From NCBI GenBank assembly GCA_043747555.1, contig JAYTOY010000081.1:1-64000 (forward strand): a DNA stretch of 64,000 nt. Direction: 5' to 3'. This DNA comes from JAYWDA01 sp043747555 (lineage in GTDB: Bacteria > Bdellovibrionota > Bdellovibrionia > Bdellovibrionales > Bdellovibrionaceae). This document shows positions 17,952-27,722 of the stretch, piece after piece. Numbering within the stretch: the stretch's first letter is position 1; the number at the start of each line of letters is the position of its first letter. The position numbers were made by a program, and so were the translations under genes. The notes beneath the pieces were generated by a model, which searched no databases, had not been told where the DNA came from, and worked only from the letters and a program-made list of their open reading frames with translations.

Positions 17952-19109
17952 ATGATTAAACGCCTATTAAAGCCATCCCCTGTCAGTAGTTTCTTTTTAT
18001 TCGGCCCTCGAGGATCTGGTAAATCGACCTTGATTAAGTCCCTGCCATTCCTAAAAAATTCGATTTTTATTGATCTTCTTAAACCCCAAGTCGAAGACCG
18101 TTATCGCCTTAGCCCTCAGCTTTTAGAAAAAGAGGCCGCGGCATTAAAGCCTGGCTCTTGGATTGTGATTGATGAAATTCAAAAGCTACCCAAGTTACTA
18201 AATCTTGTTCATTTTTTAATCGAAGAGAAAAAAATAAAATTTGCAATGACCGGGTCTAGCGCCAGAAAGCTAAAACGCGGTTCTGCGAATATGCTGGCGG
18301 GACGAGCTTTCAATTACAACTTGTATCCATTTACACAATCAGAATTAAAAAAATCCTTTAAACTAGATCATGTTTTAGCCTGGGGATCGCTGCCCAAAAT
18401 TTACACTTTAAAAAAAAATTCCGACAAAGCGTTGTTTCTTGATGCCTATGTTCATACCTACCTTAAAGAGGAAATTCAAATTGAACAGTTGGTACGAAAT
18501 ATTGATCCGTTTAGACTTTTTTTACCAATTGCAGCCCAAATGAATGGTGAACTCATTAACTATTCCAATATCGCAAAGGACACTGGAGTCTCTTACAAAA
18601 CGATTGAAACATATTTTCAAATTTTAGAAGAGACACTGCTTGGGTTTTTCTTGCTACCGTTTGGTAGATCTATTCGTAAGGTGCAAAAGCAGAGTCCAAA
18701 ATTTTACTTCGTAGATTGTGGAATCAAGCGGGCCCTCGAAGGCGCCTTAAGCTTACCTCTGATGGAAAGAACTTCTGAGTATGGGAATGCTTTCGAATCT
18801 TGGTTTATTGCAGAATGCTTCGCGCGAAATCAATACCTAAAAAAGGGCTACAAGTTTTCCTTTTTCAGGACAAAAGATGATGTAGAAATTGATTTAATTA
18901 TTCAAAAGCCTAACGGAGCTGAATGCTTGGTGGAAATTAAGTCCACGAGTCAGCCCACAGAAAAGCACCTAAAAAACTTAGCTTCCTTGAAAGAAGATTT
19001 TCCAAAAGCAGACTTCTATTGTGTGTGCCGAATAGAGCAATCTCAAAAGTGGGATCATATTAATGTCATTTCATGGGAAAAAGCATTCAAGGCGCTTGGT
19101 CTGGATTAA
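17952..19109 (+). CDS. AAA+ ATPase with DUF4143 C-terminal domain (second copy)
   Basis: The 385-residue paralogue of the gene at 190-1305 has Walker A GPRGSGKS (residues 18-25), Walker B WIVIDEIQKL, the shared TGSSARKLKRG segment and TYLKEEIQIEQ. Its C-terminal EIDLIIQ then LVEIKST gives the D...ExK pattern. The two copies differ clearly, so they are old paralogues and not a recent duplication. No Shine-Dalgarno is seen; the inverted repeat lies right at the start codon. Its stop overlaps the stop of the trmJ-like gene by 4 bp. Function is unknown. Confidence 0.85.
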   Translation: MIKRLLKPSPVSSFFLFGPRGSGKSTLIKSLPFLKNSIFIDLLKPQVEDRYRLSPQLLEKEAAALKPGSWIVIDEIQKLPKLLNLVHFLIEEKKIKFAMTGSSARKLKRGSANMLAGRAFNYNLYPFTQSELKKSFKLDHVLAWGSLPKIYTLKKNSDKALFLDAYVHTYLKEEIQIEQLVRNIDPFRLFLPIAAQMNGELINYSNIAKDTGVSYKTIETYFQILEETLLGFFLLPFGRSIRKVQKQSPKFYFVDCGIKRALEGALSLPLMERTSEYGNAFESWFIAECFARNQYLKKGYKFSFFRTKDDVEIDLIIQKPNGAECLVEIKSTSQPTEKHLKNLASLKEDFPKADFYCVCRIEQSQKWDHINVISWEKAFKALGLD

Positions 19110-19930
19110 GATTTTTCTTTGCGCAGTTGATTGTATTCAGAAAGCTTCCGTAAACTCTGCTGCAAAACAGTTTCAAGCATTAAGTATTCTTTTGGGGTCG
19201 GCGTATTTTGCAGAAGCATGCGTTTTAGAACTGTGTAGACGTTCATCTTCCTGGCTGATAAATCAAAGCCCATTTCAAGCAGCCAGCGTTTTAAAGTTTC
19301 TTCTGGAAAAACAGCAGGGAAGGCTTCAAGATCGATTGATTTTTTCCGTGTGGGTTGTTGGCCTTCAAGTTTTGTTTTTTCCCCGCCCCAAGTTTGCCGA
19401 ACTATAAATAAAGCTAACAACACAGCTTGCGCCAAATTCAAGCTGGTGTTGTCACCAAAAGTTGGAATTGAACAGCAAAAATTTGTCAGAGCAATATCTT
19501 CAGCACTTAAGCCCCAATCCTCTGGTCCAAAAATAAGATGCACCGCCACAGGCTCTTCTGAACTTAAATCATCCTTCACTGTTTCCGAGGATTTTTGGAA
19601 AAACGGAGAGGTCTTATGAAGATCAGCTAAGGTGTCGGCTAAATCTCGGGCGACGCGACCGCGGCCATCACGGGCTGTTAACGAAATGCGCAGGCTGTTT
19701 GGTTCTGCTGCATAAAACTGTTTCCAATCCGCATAAACAATATGATTTTGAAGACCCAGTTGGCCATTGGCTGCAGCTTGGTGGGCTTCTAAGGTGATTT
19801 CACATTTCGGTTCAATCAGAATTAATTTTTGAAAACCCATATTGGCCATCGCTCTTGAGGTCGCGCCGATATTTCTTTCGTAAATAGTGCGAACTAAAAC
19901 GACTCGTAGGTCAAAAGGCTTGGTCGTCAT
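19106..19930 (-). CDS. SpoU/TrmJ-type RNA 2'-O-methyltransferase
   Basis: The 274-residue protein has the SPOUT knot signatures ERNIGATSRAMANMGF near the N-terminus, LIFGPEDWGLSAEDI (motif 2) and SLNLAQAVLLALFI (motif 3), matching the TrmJ group that methylates the ribose of tRNA position 32. A C-terminal extension of about 80 residues is typical. Its start overlaps the phhA stop by 4 bp (19927-19930), so it is the last gene of an hldD-phhA-trmJ operon. Choice between TrmJ and another SPOUT RNA methylase rests on similarity only. Confidence 0.85.
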   Translation of the reverse strand: MTTKPFDLRVVLVRTIYERNIGATSRAMANMGFQKLILIEPKCEITLEAHQAAANGQLGLQNHIVYADWKQFYAAEPNSLRISLTARDGRGRVARDLADTLADLHKTSPFFQKSSETVKDDLSSEEPVAVHLIFGPEDWGLSAEDIALTNFCCSIPTFGDNTSLNLAQAVLLALFIVRQTWGGEKTKLEGQQPTRKKSIDLEAFPAVFPEETLKRWLLEMGFDLSARKMNVYTVLKRMLLQNTPTPKEYLMLETVLQQSLRKLSEYNQLRKEKS

Positions 19931-21696
19931 GTATTCACTTTATCGGTTGCTTCTTGAATAGCTAAATTTAAGCCATCGAAGATAATATCTTTCTTTTCTG
20001 GGTAGAAGGCAGATATTTTTTGCAGCTCGGCTTTTAAAATATTTTGAAAGTTAGTATCCAAATTTTTACTTAAAGTAATTTCCAAGATTTCTAAAACCAG
20101 AAGCCAGTCTTCAGGAAAATCTTTTTGTTGCCGATCATAGATATTTTTTAAGCTTAGCAAAAGATCGCTTGCGGGCTTCGCATTTTCTCGAGAGTCTCGA
20201 ACACTTTGATAAATCGAATGGCAATCTAATGTTTTTGCATTCCAGGGTGGCCGAGACACATGCGACACTTTAAATTCTCCAGAATCACCATATTTTTCTC
20301 GGTCGGCAGCGCCTCCAAAAACAGAAACTATCTTTGATCCTAGGGCCATATCAAAAGGACCCCAGGAGGGCTCGTAAAGAACTCGGCCTTTAAATTCCAC
20401 CCGGGCATCAGTCAACGTTAGTAGGACAGTTTTTCCATTTTGGACCAGGCGACTTTTTGGAATCGCTGTTAAAACGACGCCACTTGTGTACTCAAGAAAA
20501 ATAATACCAGGTGATTTTGAGCTAAAATGAATACCTAATGAGGCCCACTGCTGATCGCTTAAATCACAAGGTGATATTTTTGGAAATGATTTTAAGAAAC
20601 CCACGGGCGTTCCAAATCCGTGACTATGATAGCCCTTATCATGACCAGGAAGTTCTTTATCTTGAATTGAAAGCTGGCTGGGCCCGGCCATTCGTAAATA
20701 ACATAAATCCCCTTTATCATCAGTGATGGCCTCGCTGACCATGCCAGAAATTTGCAAGCCTGAATCAAGCTCTGCGGTATTGACAGATTTCGCCTGTATG
20801 GCTTTCTGCAACCCTTTAAGGCCACCCATTCGAAACGCCATTTGTTCAGAAAACTGATCTAAAACTTCAGAAAGATGCTGAAAACTAGGAGTTACAAAAA
20901 GCTGTGGTTGGGGTTCAGTGATATCATAACCCTGATCGACACAATTCACTGACAGAGGGATTTTTTTAACTTTTTCACTTAAACACAATTTCGATTCACC
21001 AACTGAAGATAGCAGACCCGCACCAAATAGTTTTGGGTTATCCAGTGAACCAATCAGTCCATATTCAGCCGTCCACCAATTCATCCGCGAAAGCTGGGAG
21101 GCTTCTGAGATATGAGTGATGCCTTTGGATACGGCATTTAAATTTTCTTCGGCGTCAGCAATTTCTTTTGCCGTTGAAGCCGGGTTCTCTTTCAGATCTG
21201 ATAATAAACGAATGGCTTCGTAAAGTTCTAAGTCTTGGTTGCTGATAATCGATTTTTTCGCCACTTGCGCATACTTCTTTAAATAAGTCGCAAATTCGGC
21301 ATTGATTAAAATCGGGGCGTGACCTGCAGCCTCATGGACGATATCTGGAGCTGGCGTGTAAAGCAGATGGTCCAAGGATCTAATTTCAGAAGCCACTGGT
21401 AATATCCCTAGCGATTGTAATTCCATAAAAGCGGCCGGCGGAATAAATCCACTGACCGGAATCGCGCGCCAACCGAACTGCGACAACTTTTCACTGATAT
21501 CTTCAATTTTTGGAATTCGTTCAATCTCGATCCCAGTTTTCTGCAAGCCTTCTAAATAACATTCGTGGGCATTTTTACATAAAAAAGATTTTAGCTGACG
21601 TAAAATAAATCTCCACACGGCTTGATCGACCGGCGAATATTTTTCATAGTTTTGTTCGACGACGTATTTTTTTAAATGGTTTGGTAGCATTTCCAT
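19927..21696 (-). CDS. phhA: Phenylalanine 4-hydroxylase with long C-terminal extension
   Basis: This pterin-dependent iron enzyme would make tyrosine from phenylalanine. The iron ligands are His121 and His126 (DIVHEAAGHAPIL) and Glu211 (NWWTAEYGLIG). The protein has 589 residues, about twice the 260-300 of Pseudomonas PhhA; the core ends near residue 330 and the remaining 260 residues match no domain I know. Long forms occur in other bacteria. The product feeds HppD and HmgA, encoded 4 kb away. It sits between hldD (15-bp gap) and trmJ (4-bp overlap) in one operon. Confidence 0.85.
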   Translation of the reverse strand: MEMLPNHLKKYVVEQNYEKYSPVDQAVWRFILRQLKSFLCKNAHECYLEGLQKTGIEIERIPKIEDISEKLSQFGWRAIPVSGFIPPAAFMELQSLGILPVASEIRSLDHLLYTPAPDIVHEAAGHAPILINAEFATYLKKYAQVAKKSIISNQDLELYEAIRLLSDLKENPASTAKEIADAEENLNAVSKGITHISEASQLSRMNWWTAEYGLIGSLDNPKLFGAGLLSSVGESKLCLSEKVKKIPLSVNCVDQGYDITEPQPQLFVTPSFQHLSEVLDQFSEQMAFRMGGLKGLQKAIQAKSVNTAELDSGLQISGMVSEAITDDKGDLCYLRMAGPSQLSIQDKELPGHDKGYHSHGFGTPVGFLKSFPKISPCDLSDQQWASLGIHFSSKSPGIIFLEYTSGVVLTAIPKSRLVQNGKTVLLTLTDARVEFKGRVLYEPSWGPFDMALGSKIVSVFGGAADREKYGDSGEFKVSHVSRPPWNAKTLDCHSIYQSVRDSRENAKPASDLLLSLKNIYDRQQKDFPEDWLLVLEILEITLSKNLDTNFQNILKAELQKISAFYPEKKDIIFDGLNLAIQEATDKVNT

Positions 21697-21711
21697 AGCG
21701 CCTAAAATCCT

Positions 21712-22695
21712 CTAAAGAAAAGGGTCTGCCTGAGTCAGATAATTTTTCACATAATCTTCAACCGCTTTTTCCAGGCTCCATTTGGGTTGACTCATCCCGT
21801 GCGCGAGCCATTTTTGCATTCGCGCTTGTGTGTAATACTGATATTGATCCCGAATATTGGCCGGGACATCCAGCCAGCGAATTTTCATCGGTTGATCGAG
21901 GGCACGAAAAACAGATCGTCCTAAATCAAGCCAAGTGCGCGCTTGCCCGAAGCCCATATTGTAAATTCCATTTTCAGGTTTTTTATCCATCAGTTCACTG
22001 ATCCAACTGGTCACATCTTTAACATAAATAAAATCCCGCAGCTGTTCGCCATCCTTGTATTTAGGATTATGGGATTTAAAAAGGCCAAGTTCAGAATCAG
22101 TTTTAATTTGTTGGAAAGCTTTATAGGCAACGCTAGCCATTGAACCTTTAGAATATTCTTGGGGTCCAAAGACATTAAAAAATTTTAAGCCGTACCAATT
22201 CGGCGGTGTGCGTTTTTGTTTTAAAGCCCAACGATCCATTTGCACCTTTGATTCACCATAAAGATTCAAAGGTTTTAAGGTCTCAGGATCTATGCTGTCA
22301 TCAAAGCCAAGCTCTCCGGCTCCGTAAGTGGCAGCACTGGAAGCGTAAATCACACTGACTTTGTGTTCGGCACTCCATTGAAATAGCTTTTGTGAATACT
22401 CTAAATTATTTTCTTTTAGAAATTCCCAATTGGTTTCAGTCGTGCTTGAACAGGCTCCCATATGAATGATCCACTTAGTTTTACGCGAATCAAATGACAG
22501 CAAATAAGACCATAAGTCGTCTTTTGACAAAAATTCAGTGTATTCTAATTTTTTCAGCAGATCTCGCTCTTCTAAGGGGACCGAGTCGACGCAAATGATA
22601 TCTGTAATGCCCCGTTGGTTCAGTTCCCAAACCATCGCGCTGCCTATAAAACCATTGGCTCCAGTGACAATAATCATAGGCGCAAGAGTAGTCAA
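21712..22695 (-). CDS. hldD: ADP-L-glycero-D-manno-heptose 6-epimerase
   Basis: The enzyme epimerises ADP-heptose for the LPS inner core. The extended SDR fold shows MIIVTGANGFIGSAMV at the NAD site, the YGESK catalytic motif in LNLYGESKVQMD, and KFFNVFGPQEYSKGSMASV, which is diagnostic for HldD. I take the TTG at 22693-22695 as start because AGGGG lies 5 nt upstream. The ATG at 22677, beginning MIIVTG, is the conventional alternative. It heads an operon with phhA and trmJ. Confidence 0.9.
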   Translation of the reverse strand: MTTLAPMIIVTGANGFIGSAMVWELNQRGITDIICVDSVPLEERDLLKKLEYTEFLSKDDLWSYLLSFDSRKTKWIIHMGACSSTTETNWEFLKENNLEYSQKLFQWSAEHKVSVIYASSAATYGAGELGFDDSIDPETLKPLNLYGESKVQMDRWALKQKRTPPNWYGLKFFNVFGPQEYSKGSMASVAYKAFQQIKTDSELGLFKSHNPKYKDGEQLRDFIYVKDVTSWISELMDKKPENGIYNMGFGQARTWLDLGRSVFRALDQPMKIRWLDVPANIRDQYQYYTQARMQKWLAHGMSQPKWSLEKAVEDYVKNYLTQADPFL

Positions 22696-22839
22696 AATGG
22701 CCCCTAAACTCAAGCGAACTTGCTGTCGTCAGCCTGGGCAAAGATAAAATAATTTCAACGAATCATGCGCCAAGATTACTAAGGCGCTTTTCGCCGGGCA
22801 TGGGCCTTGCTTTAGCTCAAGGCGGGACGGAGGGGTTCA

Positions 22840-24399
22840 GTGGGGAAAAGTGCTAGGGGTCTTTTGATCCTAGTTTTCATGGTTGTCATGGGGTTAGCTT
22901 TACCTGTTTCTCGGGACCCAGGTGCTATTTCGAAGATCAAATCTTTGGAAAAGTACTGGGCCGAGACCGGCATTACGGTCTCGGACTTAGAAGACTTAGT
23001 GCAAGATTATTCTTGCTCCAGTTCCCTGCGATATTTTTTAGCTTGTGTCAATGCAAGCTCAGCCGTTCTTGCTCGAAATGACCTTGCCCTGGTTCGCCAG
23101 GGTGACGGGCTTGAAGCGCGCGCCATAGAAACTCAACGTGATCTTCCAGAAAAGCAGATGTTAGAGCCTTGGCGTAAACTATATTTAGCGGCGCCAAACA
23201 CAGCAAAAAAACTTAGCTTCTTAAAAATAATTCAGTTTCAATTAGCCCAGATAAAATCTGAGCGTGAAGCCGCCGTTGCTGCGGGTTTAAATGGATTTTT
23301 ATCAGTTTTTAAAGACCCACATACTTATATTATGCCTCTGGATTATTTTTATCAGGTGGTTTCTAAAGCGGCTCCAAAAACAAAATCAATTGGCCTCGTG
23401 ATTTCAAGAACCTCTAATAACTATTTTATTCGAAAAATTTATCAAAATTCTCCTGCTGTCGAAGCCGGGCTAAAAAAAGGTGATTTTTTAATCGCGATTA
23501 ACGGGCAAAATGTATCGGCCTTAACTTATATGCACGTCAACGAACTGATTCGTGCTGAATCTTCAAGTGTGCACTTGAAAATCGTGCGAGGACGACAAGT
23601 GTTGGACGTCGTCGTCGAGCGAAAAGAAGTTGAATTATCATCTGTCACCTCCGAGGTATTAAATCGGGGAAAATTAGTCGGCTTGCTATCAATCAATAAA
23701 TTTTCAAAAAACAGCTGCGAGCTGACCGAAAAAGCAATTAAAAATCTGATGGCGTCTAAAGTGGAAGGGATTATTTTAGACCTAAGGGACAATTCTGGGG
23801 GACAAATTGATGAGGCGGCCTGCATCGCTGGTTTATTTCTAGGTCCAAAGAAAAAAATATTTCAGCTGCAGTTCTTTGATACAACTCGCGAACGTGAAGA
23901 AGTTTACAGTCAGAAATCACTTCTTTATGGTGCGGCGTTAGCGATTCTGGTCAATCGTGGTTCGGCCAGCGCTTCTGAGCTTTTAGCAGGATCCCTCCGG
24001 GATTACGGCCGCGCTTTATTAGTGGGTGAAACGACTTTTGGAAAGGGCACCTTCCAAGAAGGCGAAATATGGAATATGAATTCCAAAATTGGCCTTTTCT
24101 CCAGCAAAGGATTTTATATTTTGCCATCAGGCTTCTCACCGCAAATGTATGGTTTAAATCCTGATATAGAAGTGCATTTTGCAAAAGATATTCAACCTCG
24201 TGAGGCCGATCAATATATCTATTCTCTTTATCCTCCAACGGGTCCGCCGATGGCACTAAAGAGAACCGCTACAAAAGTGGCTTGTCAGACTGTTTCAAGC
24301 CTTGGCGCCGACGATAATCAGTTGTTAAAAGCAGAACAGGCTTTATTTTGCACTCAAGCCCTTGCAGGAGTTAAGTTTGATAACGACGAATCTTTTTAA
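22840..24399 (+). CDS. S41 family C-terminal processing peptidase with PDZ domain
   Basis: The 519-residue exported protein has a signal peptide, a PDZ domain around residues 185-255 (KGDFLIAINGQNVS) and an S41 catalytic core. By comparison with E. coli Tsp, Ser377 in GSASASELL and Lys402 in TTFGKGTFQ form the Ser-Lys dyad, with DLRDNSGGQ (314-322) before it. It probably trims periplasmic or envelope proteins at their C-termini. The GTG start has GGAGGGG upstream. The next gene starts within its last codons. Confidence 0.88.
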   Translation: MGKSARGLLILVFMVVMGLALPVSRDPGAISKIKSLEKYWAETGITVSDLEDLVQDYSCSSSLRYFLACVNASSAVLARNDLALVRQGDGLEARAIETQRDLPEKQMLEPWRKLYLAAPNTAKKLSFLKIIQFQLAQIKSEREAAVAAGLNGFLSVFKDPHTYIMPLDYFYQVVSKAAPKTKSIGLVISRTSNNYFIRKIYQNSPAVEAGLKKGDFLIAINGQNVSALTYMHVNELIRAESSSVHLKIVRGRQVLDVVVERKEVELSSVTSEVLNRGKLVGLLSINKFSKNSCELTEKAIKNLMASKVEGIILDLRDNSGGQIDEAACIAGLFLGPKKKIFQLQFFDTTREREEVYSQKSLLYGAALAILVNRGSASASELLAGSLRDYGRALLVGETTFGKGTFQEGEIWNMNSKIGLFSSKGFYILPSGFSPQMYGLNPDIEVHFAKDIQPREADQYIYSLYPPTGPPMALKRTATKVACQTVSSLGADDNQLLKAEQALFCTQALAGVKFDNDESF

Positions 24400-25012
24400 G
24401 TCGCATTTTATTCCTTCCCAGCGTCCGTCAAAACGTCTGATGATTGTCTTGCATGGCAAGGGCGACAGTCTGCGACCGTTTAAAAAATTTAATCAAGAGC
24501 TAGATTTGAATAATGTAAATTTTCTTTTGTTAAATGCGCCAAAAAAATTCCTTGATGGTTACTCGTGGTATGGTGAACCTCCGTATTTAAAGCAAGGTGT
24601 AATTCGCATCCGAGAAAAATTATTGCAACTACTGACGGAACTTGAAACGCAAGGCTGGAAAAGCCAAGATATTTTTTTACTAGGCTTTTCGCAAGGATGT
24701 CTTGTCAGTGCCGATTTAGCTTTGCACTGGCCCAAAAAATTAGGTGGCGTCATCGGTGTCAGTGGCTATTTTGAATTCTTTCCTTACTGGAAAACTAGAC
24801 TGACTCCGAAAGTAAGAAAGACCCCATGGCTTTTTACACATGGTCATAAAGACGATGTTCTTCCTTTAGCAAAAACGCGAGAAGGGGCTTTAAAATTAAA
24901 ATCAGCGGGCTTTGCTGTTAACTGGGTGGAGCTAGATAAAGAACATAATTTTATTGAAGAAGATTATCCGCTGATAAAGAATTGGGTGAATACCCAAATC
25001 ACCGCGCACTAG
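24377..25012 (+). CDS. Alpha/beta hydrolase, carboxylesterase/phospholipase type
   Basis: The nucleophile elbow is GFSQG (LLGFSQGCLVSADLAL) and HGHKDDVLP and KEHNF give the probable Asp and His, as in the YpfH / phospholipase-carboxylesterase family. The start I prefer is TTG at 24377, because AGGAG lies at 24366-24370 with 6-nt spacing; it overlaps the S41 gene by 23 bp, which implies translational coupling. The 3' end overlaps the opposing SelO-like gene by 4 bp. The substrate is unknown. Confidence 0.82.
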   Translation: MITTNLFKSHFIPSQRPSKRLMIVLHGKGDSLRPFKKFNQELDLNNVNFLLLNAPKKFLDGYSWYGEPPYLKQGVIRIREKLLQLLTELETQGWKSQDIFLLGFSQGCLVSADLALHWPKKLGGVIGVSGYFEFFPYWKTRLTPKVRKTPWLFTHGHKDDVLPLAKTREGALKLKSAGFAVNWVELDKEHNFIEEDYPLIKNWVNTQITAH

Positions 25013-26856
25013 ATCGTTTCGCGATTTTCTAATACAATTCCAAGGATTCGCTCATAAAGATCATTGGCGCTTGGAGTGCCTTCGCTGCCTTCGTAAAAAC
25101 GGCTTAAAGGCATTTCAGGAAATCCGACATGGCTAAGCACCAAGCGATCAATTAATTTTTGAATCTGGCGGGCGGGAAGACCTTTTCGTTGCGATAACAT
25201 AATTTCGTCAACGATTCCGATCAAAGCGTTGCCAGTAATACGGTTGTCTGAATTTAAGCAAATCGCGCGCTCTGACAGTTCCTTTAAAACACGGTCCATT
25301 TTACGTCGACCAGCCGACAATTTAATCATTTCTTTAAAAATATTTTGAAAACGTTGAATATGGGCTTTTTGCTGTTCGGTCATTTGCAAATCACCTGGCT
25401 TAGCGTAGCAAGACAAGATCATTTGAAAAAACTTTTCTTCATCCATTTTAACATCTGACAATGTTTTGTCTTGGGTAAAACTATTTAGCAAAAACTGCGG
25501 CAAGGTCCGCATCAGAATACGCATATTAAATAAAGGAGGATGATTAACTCCATCAGCCACTTTTTGTTGAGTGCCACTAATTTTAGCGCGCTCTAAGTAA
25601 CTGAACTCTTTATCAAACTGTAAAAACATTTCAGGATGAAGATCCAAGATGATGGTTCTTTCAACTTGCGAAAAGCCCATCCGGTAAAGCAAACGCTCTG
25701 ACCGCCTTCTTTTAAAAATAGAATTAAATTTTTGTACAATCGGATGATTAGAAAAATCTTTCAAAGGTTTCTTTTTCTTGGTTTTTAGATAATCAGTCAT
25801 TTGAACAAAAACTTGAACCATGAGCCGTGCTTTAACTCGCTGTTCATTGAGGTTCGTAGAAAATCTTTCGATATCATCATAGCGGTAATTATCATGGCGA
25901 AGACCGAACTGTCTGACACTGCCGTAATCAATAATGCCTGCATCGGCCAGGACATTATCGCCATCCCAGTCTAACCATGCAAAAATATAATCCGTGTCTA
26001 GATTGGCGGTAAAAGTGGCAAAGCTTTCGCAAATTTTTTCACACATTTCATCATATTTATTTTGGTTTTTTGAAAAGGCCCAAACTTTATTTTCTAGCTG
26101 ACGTTTGATAAAATAATCTGTCGCGGCTTGAAGCTCTGCATGGCGCTCTTGTTTTAAATATAAAAAAAGATGTGCTGGTCGCAATAAATTCTGAGCCGCT
26201 CTTACGCCAATTCCCATGCCTTTACCAAGATCGATCAGGCATAGCACACGCTCGGTCTTAATGCCTTGCAGGTGCATAGATTCAGCAAGGATGGCGGCAC
26301 CGAATAACTCGTCGAGCTCGGCTTGTCCGCAACCATAACCAAATTGTGTCCCACCGGTTTTTAAAGGTCGATTCGCCTCAACAGCTCCGGGCGCCAAGCA
26401 AGTGACGCCAGTCCCGCGGCTGGATACATCCCAGCGTGTTCCCTTGTTAAGAACCGTGCCATTCCAGATGCCACGGCCATCGCCAGATGTCTTACCCTGT
26501 TTATTGCTATGCTGTAATTGTAAATAGCGGGTCGCCATATATTTTTGTGGCTTGATCGTTTCAGGCTTAATTTTTCGCTGAGTCAGCTCGTCATATTCGT
26601 TAATGATTTGAATTGAAAAAGTTTGAATTATTTTTTTCTCAAGCTCCGCACTCATCAGGTGCGGGTGGTCGCTTGAAATTAGGCCCATCTCTTTAGCTAA
26701 AACAAAATTGAAGTAAACAACTTTTCCAACACCAAGTTCACGCACGCGGTAAGAAACAAAACCTTCGGGAACAACTTCCATCCAAGGATGCGAACCATCC
26801 AATTGGTCGAAGGAATCATAAAAAGTCTTGCGGCTCGCAGAGTACTTAGCTGTCAT
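25009..26856 (-). CDS. Divergent SelO-like protein AMPylator (pseudokinase fold)
   Basis: The 615-residue protein carries the marks of SelO/YdiU: GDGRG at 125-129, LAESMHLQGIKTERVL at 189-204 (SelO has SEAMHALGIPTTRAL) and DNVLADAGIIDYGSV at 300-314, which parallels the SelO TDNMSILGLTIDYG segment with metal-binding Asn and Asp. SelO transfers AMP to proteins in a redox-linked way. Several family segments are altered and the typical C-terminal selenocysteine/Cys tail is not seen, so it is a remote member. GGAGAG is close to the ATG. Confidence 0.65.
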   Translation of the reverse strand: MTAKYSASRKTFYDSFDQLDGSHPWMEVVPEGFVSYRVRELGVGKVVYFNFVLAKEMGLISSDHPHLMSAELEKKIIQTFSIQIINEYDELTQRKIKPETIKPQKYMATRYLQLQHSNKQGKTSGDGRGIWNGTVLNKGTRWDVSSRGTGVTCLAPGAVEANRPLKTGGTQFGYGCGQAELDELFGAAILAESMHLQGIKTERVLCLIDLGKGMGIGVRAAQNLLRPAHLFLYLKQERHAELQAATDYFIKRQLENKVWAFSKNQNKYDEMCEKICESFATFTANLDTDYIFAWLDWDGDNVLADAGIIDYGSVRQFGLRHDNYRYDDIERFSTNLNEQRVKARLMVQVFVQMTDYLKTKKKKPLKDFSNHPIVQKFNSIFKRRRSERLLYRMGFSQVERTIILDLHPEMFLQFDKEFSYLERAKISGTQQKVADGVNHPPLFNMRILMRTLPQFLLNSFTQDKTLSDVKMDEEKFFQMILSCYAKPGDLQMTEQQKAHIQRFQNIFKEMIKLSAGRRKMDRVLKELSERAICLNSDNRITGNALIGIVDEIMLSQRKGLPARQIQKLIDRLVLSHVGFPEMPLSRFYEGSEGTPSANDLYERILGIVLENRETI

Positions 26857-27097
26857 CTCTCCAAAAATCTCCTACAGACTGTTTGCTTTACGTTACCTCA
26901 ATCTATCGGTGATCTTCGCGAAGATGTTAGGTTTTCGGGGAACATAAGAGTGATTTCTGGATATAAGTCTCAATTAAAGACAGCAGTGACAATTTTTGCC
27001 CTCTGTTTAAATTATTTTCTAAAACTACTTTCCGAATCATCTGTGCGCACCGATGGAAGGGCATTCAAATTGCTTATAAACTGTGTGGAGGATCTTC

Positions 27098-27721
27098 ATG
27101 AACGGTTTTATGATCATATTATCGGGCGCAATTTTATTTACGGGATTTACCTGGGCCGCAAAGCCAACACTTAGTTTCAAAGAAAATTCAGCGTTGCCAT
27201 TACCTATTTGTGAAAAAGAAACCTTATCAAAAGTTTCTTCAAGTAAAGTTGAGCTGAAGGGTGACTTATCTTCCCTTCCAAAAGGTATTTTAGTGGCCCG
27301 TGAAGCTCATTTTGCCATTGAGTCTAGGAGCGTTGAAGGATCTCTAGTCAAAGTTCAGTCCTCACAATCTTTTGTGAATTCAAATTTAAAATCAAAACCC
27401 AAAGTCGTCTGCGGCAGTTCGGAATTGCCATTAAAAACAAGATTCAGTATGATGGGTCCCACTTTGATTAACACGGGCCAAGTGTCTAAAGAAAAAAATA
27501 TCTTCTGGCAGTTTCAAGTCCTCGCTAACAATACCTTACTGTCACCGTGGAATATACGCAGTTTGGCTTTGAGCACATCTGCCGATTTCGAAAAAACTTT
27601 GGTATCCTTAGGTTATCAAACAAAAGTTTACCAATTAAATTCGCGCCAATATGAGATTGTTTACCTACAAAAACAATCTGATGGGCAGCAGGCTCTGTCG
27701 ATCATTTATGATTTTGACTAA
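27098..27721 (+). CDS. Exported protein of unknown function
   Basis: The 207-residue product has a signal peptide (MNGFMIILSGAILFTGFTWA) with probable cleavage after WAA. The ATG at 27098 is chosen because GGAGG lies at normal spacing; a TTG-like upstream extension to 27083 is less likely. Two Cys residues (CEKE and VVCGSS) may form a disulfide. No domain was recognised. It ends one base before the opposing ATP-grasp gene. Confidence 0.7.
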   Translation: MNGFMIILSGAILFTGFTWAAKPTLSFKENSALPLPICEKETLSKVSSSKVELKGDLSSLPKGILVAREAHFAIESRSVEGSLVKVQSSQSFVNSNLKSKPKVVCGSSELPLKTRFSMMGPTLINTGQVSKEKNIFWQFQVLANNTLLSPWNIRSLALSTSADFEKTLVSLGYQTKVYQLNSRQYEIVYLQKQSDGQQALSIIYDFD

Positions 27722-27722
27722 G

